NCBI GenBank assembly: GCA_013339895.1
Contig: JABACO010000001.1
Span: 1,268,544-1,332,543 of the forward strand
Source of the DNA: Ephydatia muelleri
Taxonomy: Eukaryota; Porifera; Demospongiae; Spongillida; Spongillidae
DNA: 64,000 nt
Direction: 5' to 3'
In this document: one piece after another, positions 11,737-22,663 of the stretch
How positions within the stretch are numbered: position 1 is the stretch's first letter
Layout: every line of letters begins with the position of its first letter
Made by a program: the position numbers and the translations under genes
Notes under the pieces: generated by a model
What the model saw: the letters and a program-made list of their open reading frames with translations, nothing else
What the model was told of the DNA's origin: nothing
The model's database searches: none

Positions 11737-11964
11737 CACTGGGTGTTTGGTGGGATTGAGAGAGGCAGCGGAGAGTACTTTTTGGAAGGAAGTGCAGTTC
11801 TCAGTGACGAATGGAGCTCCTACAACCAGCTGACAGCTATATGTACAGTAACTCGAAACACCCACCTGTCTGTCAACCACTCGCTGCATTTTGTTTACCC
11901 CACCACCGGAGCACATACCCACAGTGTTGAGGGTATGTGGAGCTGCTGCAAGCGGATGATGTGA
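11737..11964 (+). pseudogene. Merlin (ISXO2-like) transposase, C-terminal half
   Basis: The frame reads WVFGGIERGSG, then 'SDEWSSYNQLTA', 'THLSVNHSLHFVYPTTGAHT' and 'VEGMWSCCKRMM'. This is the expected order of DDE_Tnp_ISXO2-like blocks: the WVFGGIERG strand, the second catalytic Asp in SDEW, the NHS-NFV block and the HTN-VE-W segment with the catalytic Glu. The N-terminal zinc-binding region and the first catalytic Asp are missing because the nested hAT abuts the first block. It is therefore inactive. Confidence 0.8.
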
Positions 11965-12289
11965 GAGGAGAAAGTGATGAACTTTGCTCCTATCTCCCCG
12001 AATTTATGTGGAGGAAACGATTTGGAGGGCCCATTGCATTTGAGAATATCTTAAAGCACATCGCACACCATTACCCTGTATACCTAACCAGTTATGTTGC
12101 ACTACTCCATTATTAAACCCTTGTATTTTATTCAATCGTGAGGGGGTCATGTACTCGTTAAATTTATTGGTTGCTATTGCTATGAGTTACTAAGTACTCT
12201 TGCACGGCGGTACATGTATCAGCGCAGGTGTCAAGAGGTGCGTTTGTGTGTATGTGTCGGACCTTTAACGCCACATTTTATATTATTGT

Positions 12290-12770
12290 GTGTGTGTATC
12301 TATTCTTGTGTATGTGAGCATGTATGTGCATCTGTGTAGGTGTGTGTGTATGCAACATCGTATGTCTGTATGGGTGTAGGCCTATGTGTTATACATGTGT
12401 GTATGTGTGGGTGCATGTGTTATACATGTGTATCGGTATACATGTACGTGTGTATGGGTGTATGTGTTATACATGTGTGTATGGGTGTACATGTATGTGT
12501 TATACATGAGTGTGTATGGGTGTATGTGTTATGCATGTGTGTGTATAGGTGTATGTGTTATTCATGTGTGTGTATGGGTGTACATGTATGTGTTATACAT
12601 GTGTGTGTATGGGTGTATTTGTGTATGGGTGTATGTGTTATACATGTGTGTGTGTATGGGTGTATGTGTTATACATGTGTGTGTATGGGTGTATGTGTTA
12701 TACATGTGTGTGTAATGGGTGTATTTGTGTATGTTATACATGTGTGTGTATGGGTGTATGTTTATGGGTA
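12290..12770 (+). repeat. TG-rich minisatellite inside Merlin
   Basis: Tandem variants of 'gtgtatgggtgtatgtgtta' followed by 'tacatgt', with a period of about 27-36 bp. Cys/Val/Tyr-rich frames here are artefacts of the repeat. Confidence 0.9.
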
Positions 12771-13239
12771 CAAATCCAGATATGCATGTCATTAAAAACT
12801 ATGGCAACCCGTTTTAAGACGGGTGGCCATAGTTATTGTAAGCCTATTTGAAAAGGTGGTATTTAACACGCAGCTTGTTAATTACTTGTTAATTGAATTG
12901 GATTAATATCAAGAAGGGGGGCCATTAAACTAAAGGACAACCCAATGAATGCCTCCTGACTCCACTAGAGTGCGAGCGACACTTCCGCTAAGCCAAACCC
13001 AGCAATAAAATAAGATCTTGTCTAAGATCTTAGTTAAGATCAGTTTAAGGTCCTGTTGTAAGATCTGGGACTAAGAAGTTTCATAATCTTGTAAGATCTT
13101 ATGCAAGATCTTACTAAGACCTTATGCAGGATCTTGCTATGATCTTGTATGTTCTTGTTAAGAATGTATCAGGTATCTTATTAAGATCTTAAAAATAATT
13201 CTAGCATGGTAACCATCAACATTGATTCCATTGTACACA

Positions 13240-14143
13240 CATCATTCTTTTGTAAGTTTTGCCTGTGTGTCCAAACATTTTTGATTGCACTTCTTCTGAA
13301 TAGTTGCAGCTTCTTTGTTGAGAGTTTCCGTCCCATACTTCTTTTCTATGCATTCTATATATGAAAACATGACTCAATAAGTTAATAATGCTCTGTGCAA
13401 TTTATCTTAACCTTCCAATAGCGCAATTCTGCTTGGAGAAAGGGAAGGTTTTTCAGACTTGCTCTCAGGCCTCTTCTTATAGCATGATGAACCAGTTCCT
13501 CATCGGTAAATAGGGCACTCATTAAATTCAATGCATATTTAGATGGATCAGCCTTGATGGATAGCAAATCTATCCCATCATCCTGTGACGATTAAAATGG
13601 TGGTGTAGATTTTTATAAATCTTACTGTTACAAAACAGTCCACTGGCTTAACATCCTTTTCTGAATTGCAAGACTGACTCTGCAAGATGAATAAGTAAAC
13701 CAAGGTTTGTGATGCATGAATGAATACCTTGGAACTATTTTCTTTGCTGGATAAAAGGGCATGGCAATCATACCTTCTTCCTTGCAGTTGAACCATCATC
13801 AGAGGATGATGGAGAATCCTCCTGCCTCAATCTGGCTTCCTTAAAATCACCACTACCGGTGGGTGTTTTGTCTGTAATTTGAAATATGACTATTAATATG
13901 CATAATTTATGCACACTTCTTTTTACCATGTATTCTTAGCAGTTTAACATCATATGGCTTTCCTTTGGAAGTCTTCCATACATATACCTGCTCTACAAGC
14001 AGGTCTGATACAGCCACAGCTCCATACTCTTTATCTTCTAAGTCACTAGACTTGCAAAGATACTGGCGATTGCTTTGTGTGCACATAACTATACACCATT
14101 CTTTTGAAGTAAAAATATTATACTGATTAAATATTACACACAT
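13240..14143 (-). CDS. BEN-domain protein of CACTA-like element 1
   Basis: Minus-strand exons: 13907-14143 carries a Tudor-like N-terminal motif (VYVWKTSKGKPYDVKLLRI). About 13770-13875 is a Ser/Asp-rich linker ending GSTARKK before a gt donor. 13390-13590 is the BEN core ('KYALNLMSALFTDEELVHHA'). About 13240-13345 is the BEN C-terminus (ECIEKKYGTETL to LDTQAKLTKE, then TGA). BEN domains bind DNA, often at palindromic sites. The order matches the BEN protein of the 44-51 kb element. The 5' exon was not resolved; the visible exons show no internal stop. Confidence 0.6.
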
Positions 14144-14257
14144 ACACTACAATACTAAATACACAAAAGCTTAGGTAATAATGGTCAAAATTACAAATGG
14201 AATGGACCTGTTTAAGGAAAGGCTAGCACATGTCAAAGAGACGCCTGGTCTATTACG

Positions 14258-14272
14258 TCAGTGGCGGATCCA

Positions 14273-14304
<32 letters not shown>

Positions 14305-14320
14305 GCAACCCCCCCTTTCA
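14258..14320 (+). repeat. hAT-like terminus with a poly-G run
   Basis: 'cagtggcggatccag' followed by about 30 G and then 'ttgcaacccccc'. The first part is a typical hAT terminal inverted repeat. A matching opposite end was not found nearby, so this is a solo or truncated end inside CACTA-like element 1. The poly-G length is probably unreliable. Confidence 0.45.
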
Positions 14321-15600
14321 GACTCGTAATGAATAATATTAACATTCACTAATAGGAAATTCGGAACAAAAGAGAAAGATTCCTAAAGGCGCTTCCACAC
14401 TAGCAAGGCAAAAAGGCTAACCGAATCGATCCGCCTTGCATTTTACATTAATTTTACTAATAATCATGCACGTGCACATGTAGTTATTAACCATGATTGA
14501 TCAATCTTTCTTACGTAAGCGCATGGTGCTTACTGCTTAAGCAAGGTTTACAACTGTATTCAATAACAAGCAAAATAGCTTCTATACTGATGCTAAACAA
14601 AAAGTAACGGCGTGCGCGTGCCTCGTGTAACGGACCCGCGATTTTGTCTTGTCTTGAACACAAGCTTTCTGTAGCATTTTCTGTCAGTGCAGAAGGTTAT
14701 ACAATCTACTCTACGTGATTTAAAACGATCGCTATAGCGATTGCTTGTTCTGTGATAGCGGAATCAATTTTCTTTCGCTCGTATGCAACCATGCAAGAGG
14801 CGATGTAACTTAAAAGTCTTCTCCAATACGGCAATAAACTACAGTATCACACTGCACTCTAAAGAACAAAACAGGTATAAAAACTCTTACTCAAGTATGC
14901 ATGCAGTTTTCTTACTTTAAAAAGTAAGCATTGATCAATCTATATGATTAAACATGAAAATGATCCTACGAGAGATCGAGGCACCGTTTACATGTAAATG
15001 GTCATGGAGAGCGCTTGCTAGACATCGCCGAAGTAGCTACATGTATTTAATCAATGAGAAGAATCAAAACATATGCAACATCTTATGGCTTTGATTTCCA
15101 TGCATGCGTGCACTATTATTGTATATTGATTGTGGTGACGCACGCATAAAACAACTTATAAGCTAAGGCATCTACATAAACACGCGCAACATCTGATCGG
15201 CCGGTCATGATGCGCAGACATGCATGCATACCCGCGCTAGCATGGATCGATACATGTCAATAGATTGCATTATATACGAAATAGATGCAGACCGGCCCTG
15301 CTTACTGCTCTCCTCGTTGACACTGGCATGTTCAAAGGCATTGTCCTTAAAACACGATGGTTGTTTCCTTGCACGTTTGATCCTCTTTCCCTTTAACAGT
15401 CGGCCATGTGTGCAAACCAGTGAGAATTGTACGTAAATGTAGAATAGAAGTAGTTCCGGTATTCAAAATTGAATGCACAATGAATCCATGTTTCCCGCCA
15501 TATCGATCAACAAATCCAAAAGGTTGGTAGCATGATATATTTGCATGTGTAATGATATAATGTTGTTTGTATTTTAATTGTAATCAAATACGTTCCTTCA
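14320..15600. other. Interior of CACTA-like element 1 without recognisable genes
   Basis: AT-rich sequence with short frames only. No domain, RNA gene or clear repeat was recognised. Confidence 0.4.
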
Positions 15601-15639
15601 ACAGTTTGTTAAAAAAATTTTTTTTTACAATATCACTCA

Positions 15640-16405
15640 TCCAGCAAAAATACCACGAACTGTGTATTTTCGTGATCCCTCCATGCCTGTACCACGCCAA
15701 ACATTATACAATTGGAGAGTAGCCCAAAAAGGTATGAATGATGAGTAATGTTTTATTGGTACCTTACCTTAAAGGTGATTCAATATACTATAGTAGTCAA
15801 TAATGCTGTGTCAGATCTTTTTTTTTTTTTAGCTGTTTGACAGAAACAAACCACCTGGGTCTTAATTATGCCCTCAATTTAGAATCGTCTGTACAAAGTG
15901 TGGTCGAGGTTCCTGAGGTTCATCTCGGTGCCTCTGTGAATGGTAAGTGAAATACCGAAAAGCATTTGTTACCATCTATACTATATCTGATAGGTGATAG
16001 CTGTTTTTGACAATGATAGTTGAGTTTATCTATATATTGACTAATATAATGCAAAATCTTTCAGTGGGTCTAATGCAAAGTGGCTTGACAGAAACAAAGG
16101 AGCACTCTCCACATGTTGGTCTGGAAGCAGAGTGTTTTGAAGGGATGTCTGTTTATAGATGAAGTCAATTGAATGTATTATCAAACTTACCATTGTTGAT
16201 CTTAATACTCAGATGACTCAGACATGAGTAGGGTTGAATCCTGTAATGATAATGATTTTGGTGGTGAGGGTGGTACTGATGGGGGTGATGGTAGTGGTGG
16301 AGGTGATGATGGTAGTATTGGTATCGGTGACAGTGGTAATGGTTGGGCTGGAGGTAGTGGTGGTGGGGATAGTAGTACGGGTGGTGGTGGAGGTGGATGA
16401 TAATG
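15640..16405 (+). pseudogene. Short plus-strand exons in CACTA-like element 1
   Basis: Candidate exons: one ending 'RQTLYNWRVAQK' before gtatga (about 15730), one from about 15831 reading CLTETNHLGLNYALNLESSV to a gtaagt near 15952, one from 16063 (GLMQSGLTETKEHSPHVGLE), and a Gly/Asp-rich piece at 16212-16400. They may be 5' exons of a transposase gene whose catalytic 3' part is deleted. Family not recognised. Confidence 0.35.
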
Positions 16406-16720
16406 ATGATGATCATGATGGTGATGATGTTGGTAATGATGATGATAAATGTAGTATTAAGTCAACAGGTCTGTATGTATATATAATTATGATCTTATTG
16501 AACCTTATCCATTTCTTCCAAGATCTTAAGTAAGCGGTACTTTTCTTACATACATTTTTACACCTTATCTAAATCTTAGTGCATGCTGTCTTACAAGATC
16601 TTGTAAGATCCGAGTAAGAATTTTTTTGCTGGGAAGTGGCATTTTAAAGGATAACGAATCATGACATAAAATTTATGGTTGTGTCATTTTACCTTTGCAT
16701 GTATCATTTTACCTTTGCAC

Positions 16721-16785
16721 TAGTCTTGTACCCAGACCCAAATGTAGTAACGATGATCATCGCTTACAGTATGACATCACGAATG
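16721..16785 (+). mobile_element. Solo end of MITE family 1
   Basis: 'agtcttgtacccagacccaa' matches the terminal repeat of MITEs at 35112 and 38474. It is shared with copy 2 at 39070-39132 and marks the end of the segmental duplication. Confidence 0.6.
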
Positions 16786-16810
16786 TATCCCAGCTAAAAC
16801 AATACATAAT

Positions 16811-17870
16811 GGTGAATACCTATTACGTATATGAACAAGTTGATCGCTTTCGTGGTTGACGAGGCGCATTGCATTACTAAATGGTATGTCAAGCGAATTT
16901 GAACTTACTTTGACTACCTCATACATGTGCGTGTGTGTGTGCATGTGTGTGTGCATGTGCATGTGTGTGTGTGTGTGTGTGTGTGAAGGGGGCAACACTT
17001 TAGAAAAGAGTTTGGCAAGCTAGGAGAAGTAAGGAGTTTAATTCTCCCAACATTCCATGTAATTGCAATGACAGCAACAGCAACTACATACACTACAAAG
17101 AGAATCATTGACATCCTTGGAATGAATAGCCCTGTCATTGTTGCTGAAACACCAGACAAGTTAAATGTGCGCTACTGGGTGAAATGAGAGTGTACTATTA
17201 AAAATGTGTTTGAACCACTGGCTCTAAAGCTTCGAAAACAACGCAAAAAGATGCAAAGAGTGATAATATATTGCAGACACTGTGAAGAGTGCTCATTCAT
17301 TTACCAGTTCTTCCATCTGTACTTAAGAGCTGAAGTTACAGAGCCCATAGGTATGCCCAATCTTGCACAATTTCAGTTTGCTGATATATACACTAGCATT
17401 ACTCAAAAAGATGTACAAAATACCATCATAAAGTCATTTTGCAATGCTGAAGCTCCACTGCGCATAGTTGGAATGGGGCTTGACTGTGATTATATAAAGC
17501 AGGTGATACATTGGGGACCATCACAGATTTGGAAAGCTATATGCAAGAGACAGGAAGAGCAGTCGCAATGTCACATGTCAAGTGCATTGCTGTACTGAAG
17601 AAAATCAGATGTTACGAGGACAGCTTCAAAAGAGATGGACTACTGCTCGAATACAACCAAATGTGACATTTGGTTGTATTCGAGCAGTAGTCCATCTCTT
17701 TTGAAGCTGTCCTAACATCTGATTATCTACTTGGATATGATGTCACCCCTACGACATCAGGTTGTGCTTGTTGGGACATATGTGCTGTATTGTGTGCATG
17801 TGACAGCTGTAATTGCAACGATTTCCCTGTTGAATTAAATGTTTCATTTAATAACATGAAATGGTGATAT
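16811..17870 (+). pseudogene. RecQ-like DNA helicase, decayed
   Basis: Helicase blocks appear in order on the plus strand. Motif II 'VVDEAHCITKW' precedes a gtatgt donor at 16875. Then come 'HFRKEFGKLGEVRSL', motif III region 'MTATATTYTTKRIIDILGM', 'RVIIYCRHCEECSFIYQFF', 'GMGLDCDYIKQVIHWGPS' and motif VI-like 'DLESYMQETGRA'. A Cys-rich tail (CACWDICAVLCACDSCNC) follows. Defects: an in-frame TGA after 'LNVRYWVK', a frameshift after HWGPS, and a perfect-loop palindrome at 17603-17724 inserted before the tail. The N-terminal motif I was not found. RecQ helicases unwind DNA 3'-5'. This one may be transposon-borne. Confidence 0.75.
17603..17724. repeat. Near-perfect 122-bp palindrome
   Basis: The arm at 17603-17664 is the reverse complement of 17666-17724 apart from one 3-nt gap, with a single-base centre. 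The left arm is coding for the helicase (CYEDSFKRDGLLLEYNQ), so the right arm is an inverted copy of coding sequence. Confidence 0.95.
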
Positions 17871-17989
17871 AAATTAATAGCATCCATGAAAAAATGGTAA
17901 ATACTACTAGTATCTTGAGAGAAAGGAGTTCTCAAATAACACTGACAGATAATCGTCTATCCATTTTTTAAACTTTTCTTTATTTATGG

Positions 17990-18560
17990 AAACAATGATT
18001 CCATTGCTTCTAAATTTGGGAAACCTGTAGTGGCCATGAGTTCCTCCACTATTTTTTTCGAAGTTTTCCCTATCTGACCTCCTTGAATTGTATGTGACCC
18101 ACTTGTTGCAATCCCATTTATGGTATCAAATTTTTCCATAACCTTTGTCAGTTTACCTATTGCCTTCCCACATTGAACTATTTGCTTGTAGAGCCAGATT
18201 ATGCTCCATTTGCAGGTTCTATTTAGATGTTCCATATGTAGATCTGTAAAAATATTTTTGCCTTTCTTTCCCTCATAGTTAACAAAGCGTCCCCACAGCA
18301 TCTGCTCAGCTAGACGTGGTGGCAAAATGTAGTAATATTGTGCTAGGAATGTTAATGCCTCAACACAATAGTTTGTGTGGCCAAAACCCCGGGGAAAAAA
18401 AAAAGAAAGAAATACTTGCAGCACCTAAGAACTCTTCCATCACCCTCTCTGATGACATCTTTTACTACAACAAAAATAATTCCTACAGTTAGTGACTCTT
18501 TTGCATATTCAAGCACATGGTCTATATCTGAAGTAGTTTTCCTTTCCGCACTAAAGTTAA
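17990..18560 (-). pseudogene. DUF6589-family protein fragment
   Basis: Minus-strand frames contain 'SDIDHVLEYAKESLTVGIIF', 'VIREGDGRVLRCCKYFF', then after a frameshift in a poly-A/T run 'GFGHTNYCVEALTFLAQYYY', 'LPPRLAEQMLWGRFVN' and 'DLHMEHLNR'. This order is characteristic of DUF6589 proteins, which are multicopy in cnidarian and sponge genomes. It lies convergent to the RecQ-like relic. Catalytic role unknown to me; a link to transposons is inference. Confidence 0.65.
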
Positions 18561-18911
18561 AATCTATTTACTTTCCACAAACTGCCTGCACTAGCGATCT
18601 GAACATAGATGACTTATCCATAGATGCAATGTTCGGAGCTCAGATACACTTCCAATCTTCAGAATGTGATGCGTTTGAATTATTTCTCTCCATGTCAGAT
18701 TTGTTAAAAGCAGTTCTGGACTGATGAAGAGTCAGTACTGCTGTAACGATGTGGGCATTTGTTACCAGCTGTACATCTTTAGTACACAATAAACACGCAG
18801 AGTTATTTTGCGGTATACGGAGTAAAAATTGATAATGTATCCGCCAGTGTATTGAATTGTTGTCCACTGGTGAGCCATGCTGCACAACATGCACAGCTAT
18901 ATTTAGCTGCT

Positions 18912-18912
18912 G

Positions 18913-18963
<51 letters not shown>
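18912..18963 (+). repeat. (ATC)n microsatellite
   Basis: About 17 uninterrupted trinucleotide repeats. Confidence 0.98.
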
Positions 18964-19439
18964 GATCTTTTTTGTGCATCTATGGATAAGCATCTGTCTC
19001 ATACCCATGCACCCCACTGACGTAAGCATATCTAGAGACCCTTTCCCTCCTCAAGCCATAGTATATTCATTACTTCAACTGGTGCTCTTTACGTACACAC
19101 ATGCATAGGTCGAGCAAGTTGTCAGGACTGCGCCGTGCGCTCTATTTACTAACTTTAAAGAATTTGTGTTGAGTTTCCAGTAGTGTATTATACAAAACAT
19201 GAAGGTTATTTTTCTTGAAAAAATAAATAAAATTGCCCACATAAATAGTGTTGATCATTTTCTAGTGCTATTTTACTGGAGAACGTACAAAGCTACAAGG
19301 CTGGGTGGGAAGCAGTATTCTGTCTTGAAAAGATGTGGTTTAAGGAACAAGACTAGAATTAAACCATTATATTACTTGTATCTGATATTACACATAAGGT
19401 CATGGGAATCACATTGGATGATTTCTTACACTCCAATGT

Positions 19440-19700
19440 GAACACTTGGTGCATAAGGTTCCGAACAAGTATGCATCTGATGGTCGCCTCCTGTACTTTT
19501 TCTCCGACCCCCCACATTCAATAAAAAACAACACGGAACTGTTCAGTATCTGCTGCAAGGTTTATGCAGGTATGTTAGAGAATGATTTTTACGGACCTCT
19601 GTTTTCACATAACAATAGACAATCAAAGACAAATTTAATTTCAACATTCAGGATGTCTTATACCAAGATAAGGCTAAGTCACTTGGGCTATCACTGGTAA
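19440..19700 (+). pseudogene. P-element/THAP9-like transposase fragment
   Basis: 'DGRLLYFFSDPPHSIK' matches the conserved SDPPHLIKTTRN block of P-element-like (THAP9-type) transposases. The continuation KTTRNCSVSAARF appears one base out of frame at about 19527, so a 1-bp indel breaks the motif. The flanks show no further recognisable blocks. Confidence 0.55.
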
Positions 19701-21560
19701 AGTAAAAAAATTAAACTGGAAGATATAAAGCTGACATACTTTTCCAAAATGAGAGTACCTTCTTCATAATCTGTTAATTGAATCATTTCCCAATGTTTCT
19801 TCAGTAAATTGTTTTGATGACTATGGAGTATGACATTCGCTCACGTCGTTGCCGATTAGCGACAGATGCCGCCCAAGTCGAACAGATTTTTTGACAAGTA
19901 GCTCTGAGAACTTGCTAAAACGCTCTTCATTTCTGGCTTGGTAGACCATTGTAGAGTGCAGTTCGCGGCAACTGCGGCCTTCCAACTTCCAATTTTGAAG
20001 CCTTCCTGAGTCATCACACTTCGGATGCCATTTCGTACTCGATTTAGTTAGCCGGCCATGTAACATTATATGAGCTCTCGTGCCCAGTACTTCTACGAGG
20101 AGTGGAAGTGGCCTCCCTTCCAATCCCGCCCCTTACTCTATGGCTATTCACTGATCTAAGAAGTTATTCTATTTGCTTTCCTCACCCATGCATGTTACCA
20201 GCTGTCTGGATGCTACTTAATAATGTTTTACTTTGACGGTAATTGACGCATACATGTATCACGTAGACGCTGTTAGCTTACTATACTAGTGGACGTCGCA
20301 AATCACGCCATGCAGCTCATGAAAAAAGAAAATCAATTTAGAAGAGAGGGACTTACAAGGTGGCAGCATAAAAACAATCCCAAGCAAGCTACAGTACTAG
20401 AGCTCTGCATGTTGGGACACGCCCCCATCAACATGCATGAGTCGTTTCGAATACAAAAAAAACTTTGATAGAAGCATTCTTCGCCTCTTACATGTAGGCA
20501 GATATAATTTCACTCTCTGTCGCCAAACGCACATGTATGCTTTCCATGCAACTCCTCACGATTGTGGGTCAATCTTCATACGTCGATCCATCATCTCCAT
20601 CGCGTATCTGGAGAGCCAATGGTTCAATCCACAATGAATGGAAGTCCTACGCTTTAAGGCTTTAGCGCAACATTTTTTGAGTTCAAAGCTTTTCTTAGAT
20701 TACGAAGAACATAGGTACCGTATGCTACTTTAGCGGTGTGGCTGATTGCAAGAGCAAAGAAGACAACAACATCACTATTGAATTTGGTAATGAAGATATA
20801 GATGCTATATAAACTTCATGGTGTATTTCTCACTAAGCACGTCTCTTTCTCTTATGGCATCAGTAGCTTCCTCGCGTTGATGTCCCTATCAACAGCGTCA
20901 CTGCTTTCACCATCAACTATACCTCATTACCACCATACACATCCTCTGATGTCACCATCAACAGCTTCGCATTTAATAATTAAGTGTTGTATGTCATCAT
21001 TAACCACGAGCACGTTGAATTATAAACCTGATCCATCAATTTGCTCGATTAACGAAACAGGAAATAAATGACTGCATACGATAAAAGCAATACGCTTCCC
21101 GTTCACGCACAGTTGCCTCTTTGTGACGTTACATGAGAATTTCCCTTAACATGACGATCCGAGCCCAAGCGTTCTTCTGCGTGATTCAGATCACAGTCGC
21201 TCAACAGGTAAGGGTAGCAGTCAAATGATACATAGACAATTGCAGAAAAACTATATTATTCTCTCGATGTGCATGCATGAGTAAGGCTATTTGTTATACG
21301 TTGTGCTATCGATCCTATGTACATCTGAGAGCGAGGAATATACATGTATAAAGTACGTACTGTATGTAGCATTAATAGCGGTGTTCAAGTCCCAGCGACT
21401 CCCAGGCAGGTCTCATGCGGGTAATACATTGACACGATACACCGCGATATACGACGAAATATCGCGGGAATTTCGGTATGCTATGCTGCAATGGGTGAAA
21501 AATACAATTCAATTAAGCCTATGGGTAGATGTCATGCATGTTTTACGTTTACTTTAATTT
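19701..21560. other. No recognised gene
   Basis: Short frames only, including an unassigned minus-strand frame at 19821-20123. A weak first-exon candidate (ATG 21151, hydrophobic, gtaagg donor at 21208) could belong to the DUF4430 pseudogene downstream, but the 1.4-kb intron makes this uncertain. Confidence 0.3.
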
Positions 21561-21566
21561 CTGAAA

Positions 21567-21772
21567 CTCTCCCACGAGACCTAAACCTCTCCCACGAGAC
21601 CTAAACCTCTCCCACGAGACCTAAACCTCTCCCACGAGACCTGAACCTCTTCCACGAGACCTGAACCTCTCCCACGAGACCTAAACCTCTCCCACGAGAC
21701 CTGAACCTCTTCCACGAGACCTGAACCTCTCCCACGAGACCTAAACCTCTCCCACGAGACCTAAACCTCTCC
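21567..21772 (+). repeat. 20-bp minisatellite
   Basis: About ten units of 'ctctcccacgagacctaaac' with single-base variants (tctt, ctga). Direct tandem with no spacers. Confidence 0.95.
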
Positions 21773-22663
21773 CTATGTTGATAAAATAAAATTCAAAATT
21801 AAACCTGTACAAAGATGTAGCTTTCGATTTTCGTTTAGAGCTTATATGGCGACAGATGTTGTGTGCATTTATTCAGTGGTGTGTGAGAGGCACGTTTGTG
21901 TCTCGCAGGGAGTTCGTGTGGGACACGATACAATATGGCCCCCGGCATTGAGAGGATTTAATTGTTCTTAATTGCCATATGCTACATGTACGTCACGTCT
22001 GGAGTTACAACTATTATCGGTAAATAGCTCTACTGTATCGCGAGAGCGTACGATGCTACATGGCAGCTATAGGTAGGACCCGATTTCGAGCTTGTAAGCA
22101 GTGAGCGTAGGAGCCACACTACACGCAGGAACTTTCAGCCGGCCCATGTGTTGCCAACAAAGATCGTATAGCAAAGGATCCTTGAATTGCCCTTAATTCT
22201 TATGCCAATCAAAACATTCCCAAGTAGTTTGTATAGAATTTAAAAGGCTGTAAATATGTTTTCCTTACTGGGCACGTTAACAAAAAGGTACTCACTGTCT
22301 GAACGACGTGCACAGTATATCGTGATATGAGGCTCGTATCGTGATCACATGCAGATCACTGGCAGCTGCATGCAAGCATGGAGTATTACTATTCACACAA
22401 CACAATCTAATTTAATAATGTGCATTTATTCAATTCATGGTATTCTATTATTGTTTGTAGAATGTCTAATATATGAACATTTAATTCATATCGCGATACT
22501 ACACTATGTTGCTACACAAAACTCATATCGTGTTATATAAATAATTTTTAACTATATGGTGTTAATTAATCAAAGTTGAATGTGAAATACATGCATTATG
22601 TTGCACTCACGTATATTAATGTATGTACACATCTATGCACACATTGTACATGCTTCCATTAGA

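Larger units (their letters stand above)
10958..12942 (+). mobile_element. Merlin-type DNA transposon inserted in a BTBD9-like exon
   Basis: The ends form inverted repeats of about 130 bp. The left end begins GGTTGTTATGGCCCCC and the right end reads the same on the other strand, with shared internal blocks 'CCTTTTCAAATAGGCTTA' and 'AACTATGGCAACCCG'. The target duplication is 8 bp (caatgaat, with a ninth matching g). Copy 2 of the segmental duplication keeps the uninterrupted site 'gtcaatgaatgcc'. The interior encodes the C-terminal half of an ISXO2/IS1016-like DDE transposase. The N-terminal half is missing and a deleted hAT lies in its place. Confidence 0.85.
12998..16633 (+). mobile_element. 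CACTA-like element with BEN gene, catalytic region missing
   Basis: The ends are CCCAGCAATAAAAT on the left and its inverted counterpart CCCAGCAAAAAAATTC on the right. The flanks duplicate AA, and copy 2 keeps the uninterrupted site 'gctaagccaaagtgg'. Both ends carry clustered subterminal copies of AAGATCTT and near variants. The interior has a minus-strand BEN-domain gene and short plus-strand exons, but I see no CACTA catalytic domain. It is probably a non-autonomous derivative of an element like that at 44478-51207. Confidence 0.7.
271..16781. repeat. Segmental duplication, copy 1
   Basis: The sequence from about 271 is closely similar to 31503-39132 in the same order and orientation. Similarity ends near 16781, just after 'tatgacatcacg', the same point at which copy 2 diverges at 39132. 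Copy 1 is longer because it holds a Merlin element, a CACTA-like element, the BACK exon of the BTBD9-like gene and a longer minisatellite, all absent from copy 2. Copy 1 lacks about 1 kb around 32740-33735 and about 200 bp near 36834-37020. The copies could be true paralogues, or two divergent haplotypes assembled in tandem. Confidence 0.9.

Noticed and set aside
12324-12851. Cys/Tyr/Val-rich frames as a secreted Cys-rich protein
   Set aside because: These are periodic translations of the TG-rich minisatellite within the Merlin element.
16234-16533. Gly/Val/Met-rich plus-strand frame
   Set aside because: It comes from a ggt/gat-rich stretch, open in more than one frame. Only a weak exon-like piece with Gly/Asp content was kept.
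18640-19029. Poly-Met or poly-Ile frame
   Set aside because: It is the ATC microsatellite read through in frame.
21151-21207. Signal-peptide-like exon before the DUF4430 pseudogene
   Set aside because: It has a start and a gtaagg donor, but the 1.4-kb gap and lack of other evidence do not allow joining it.
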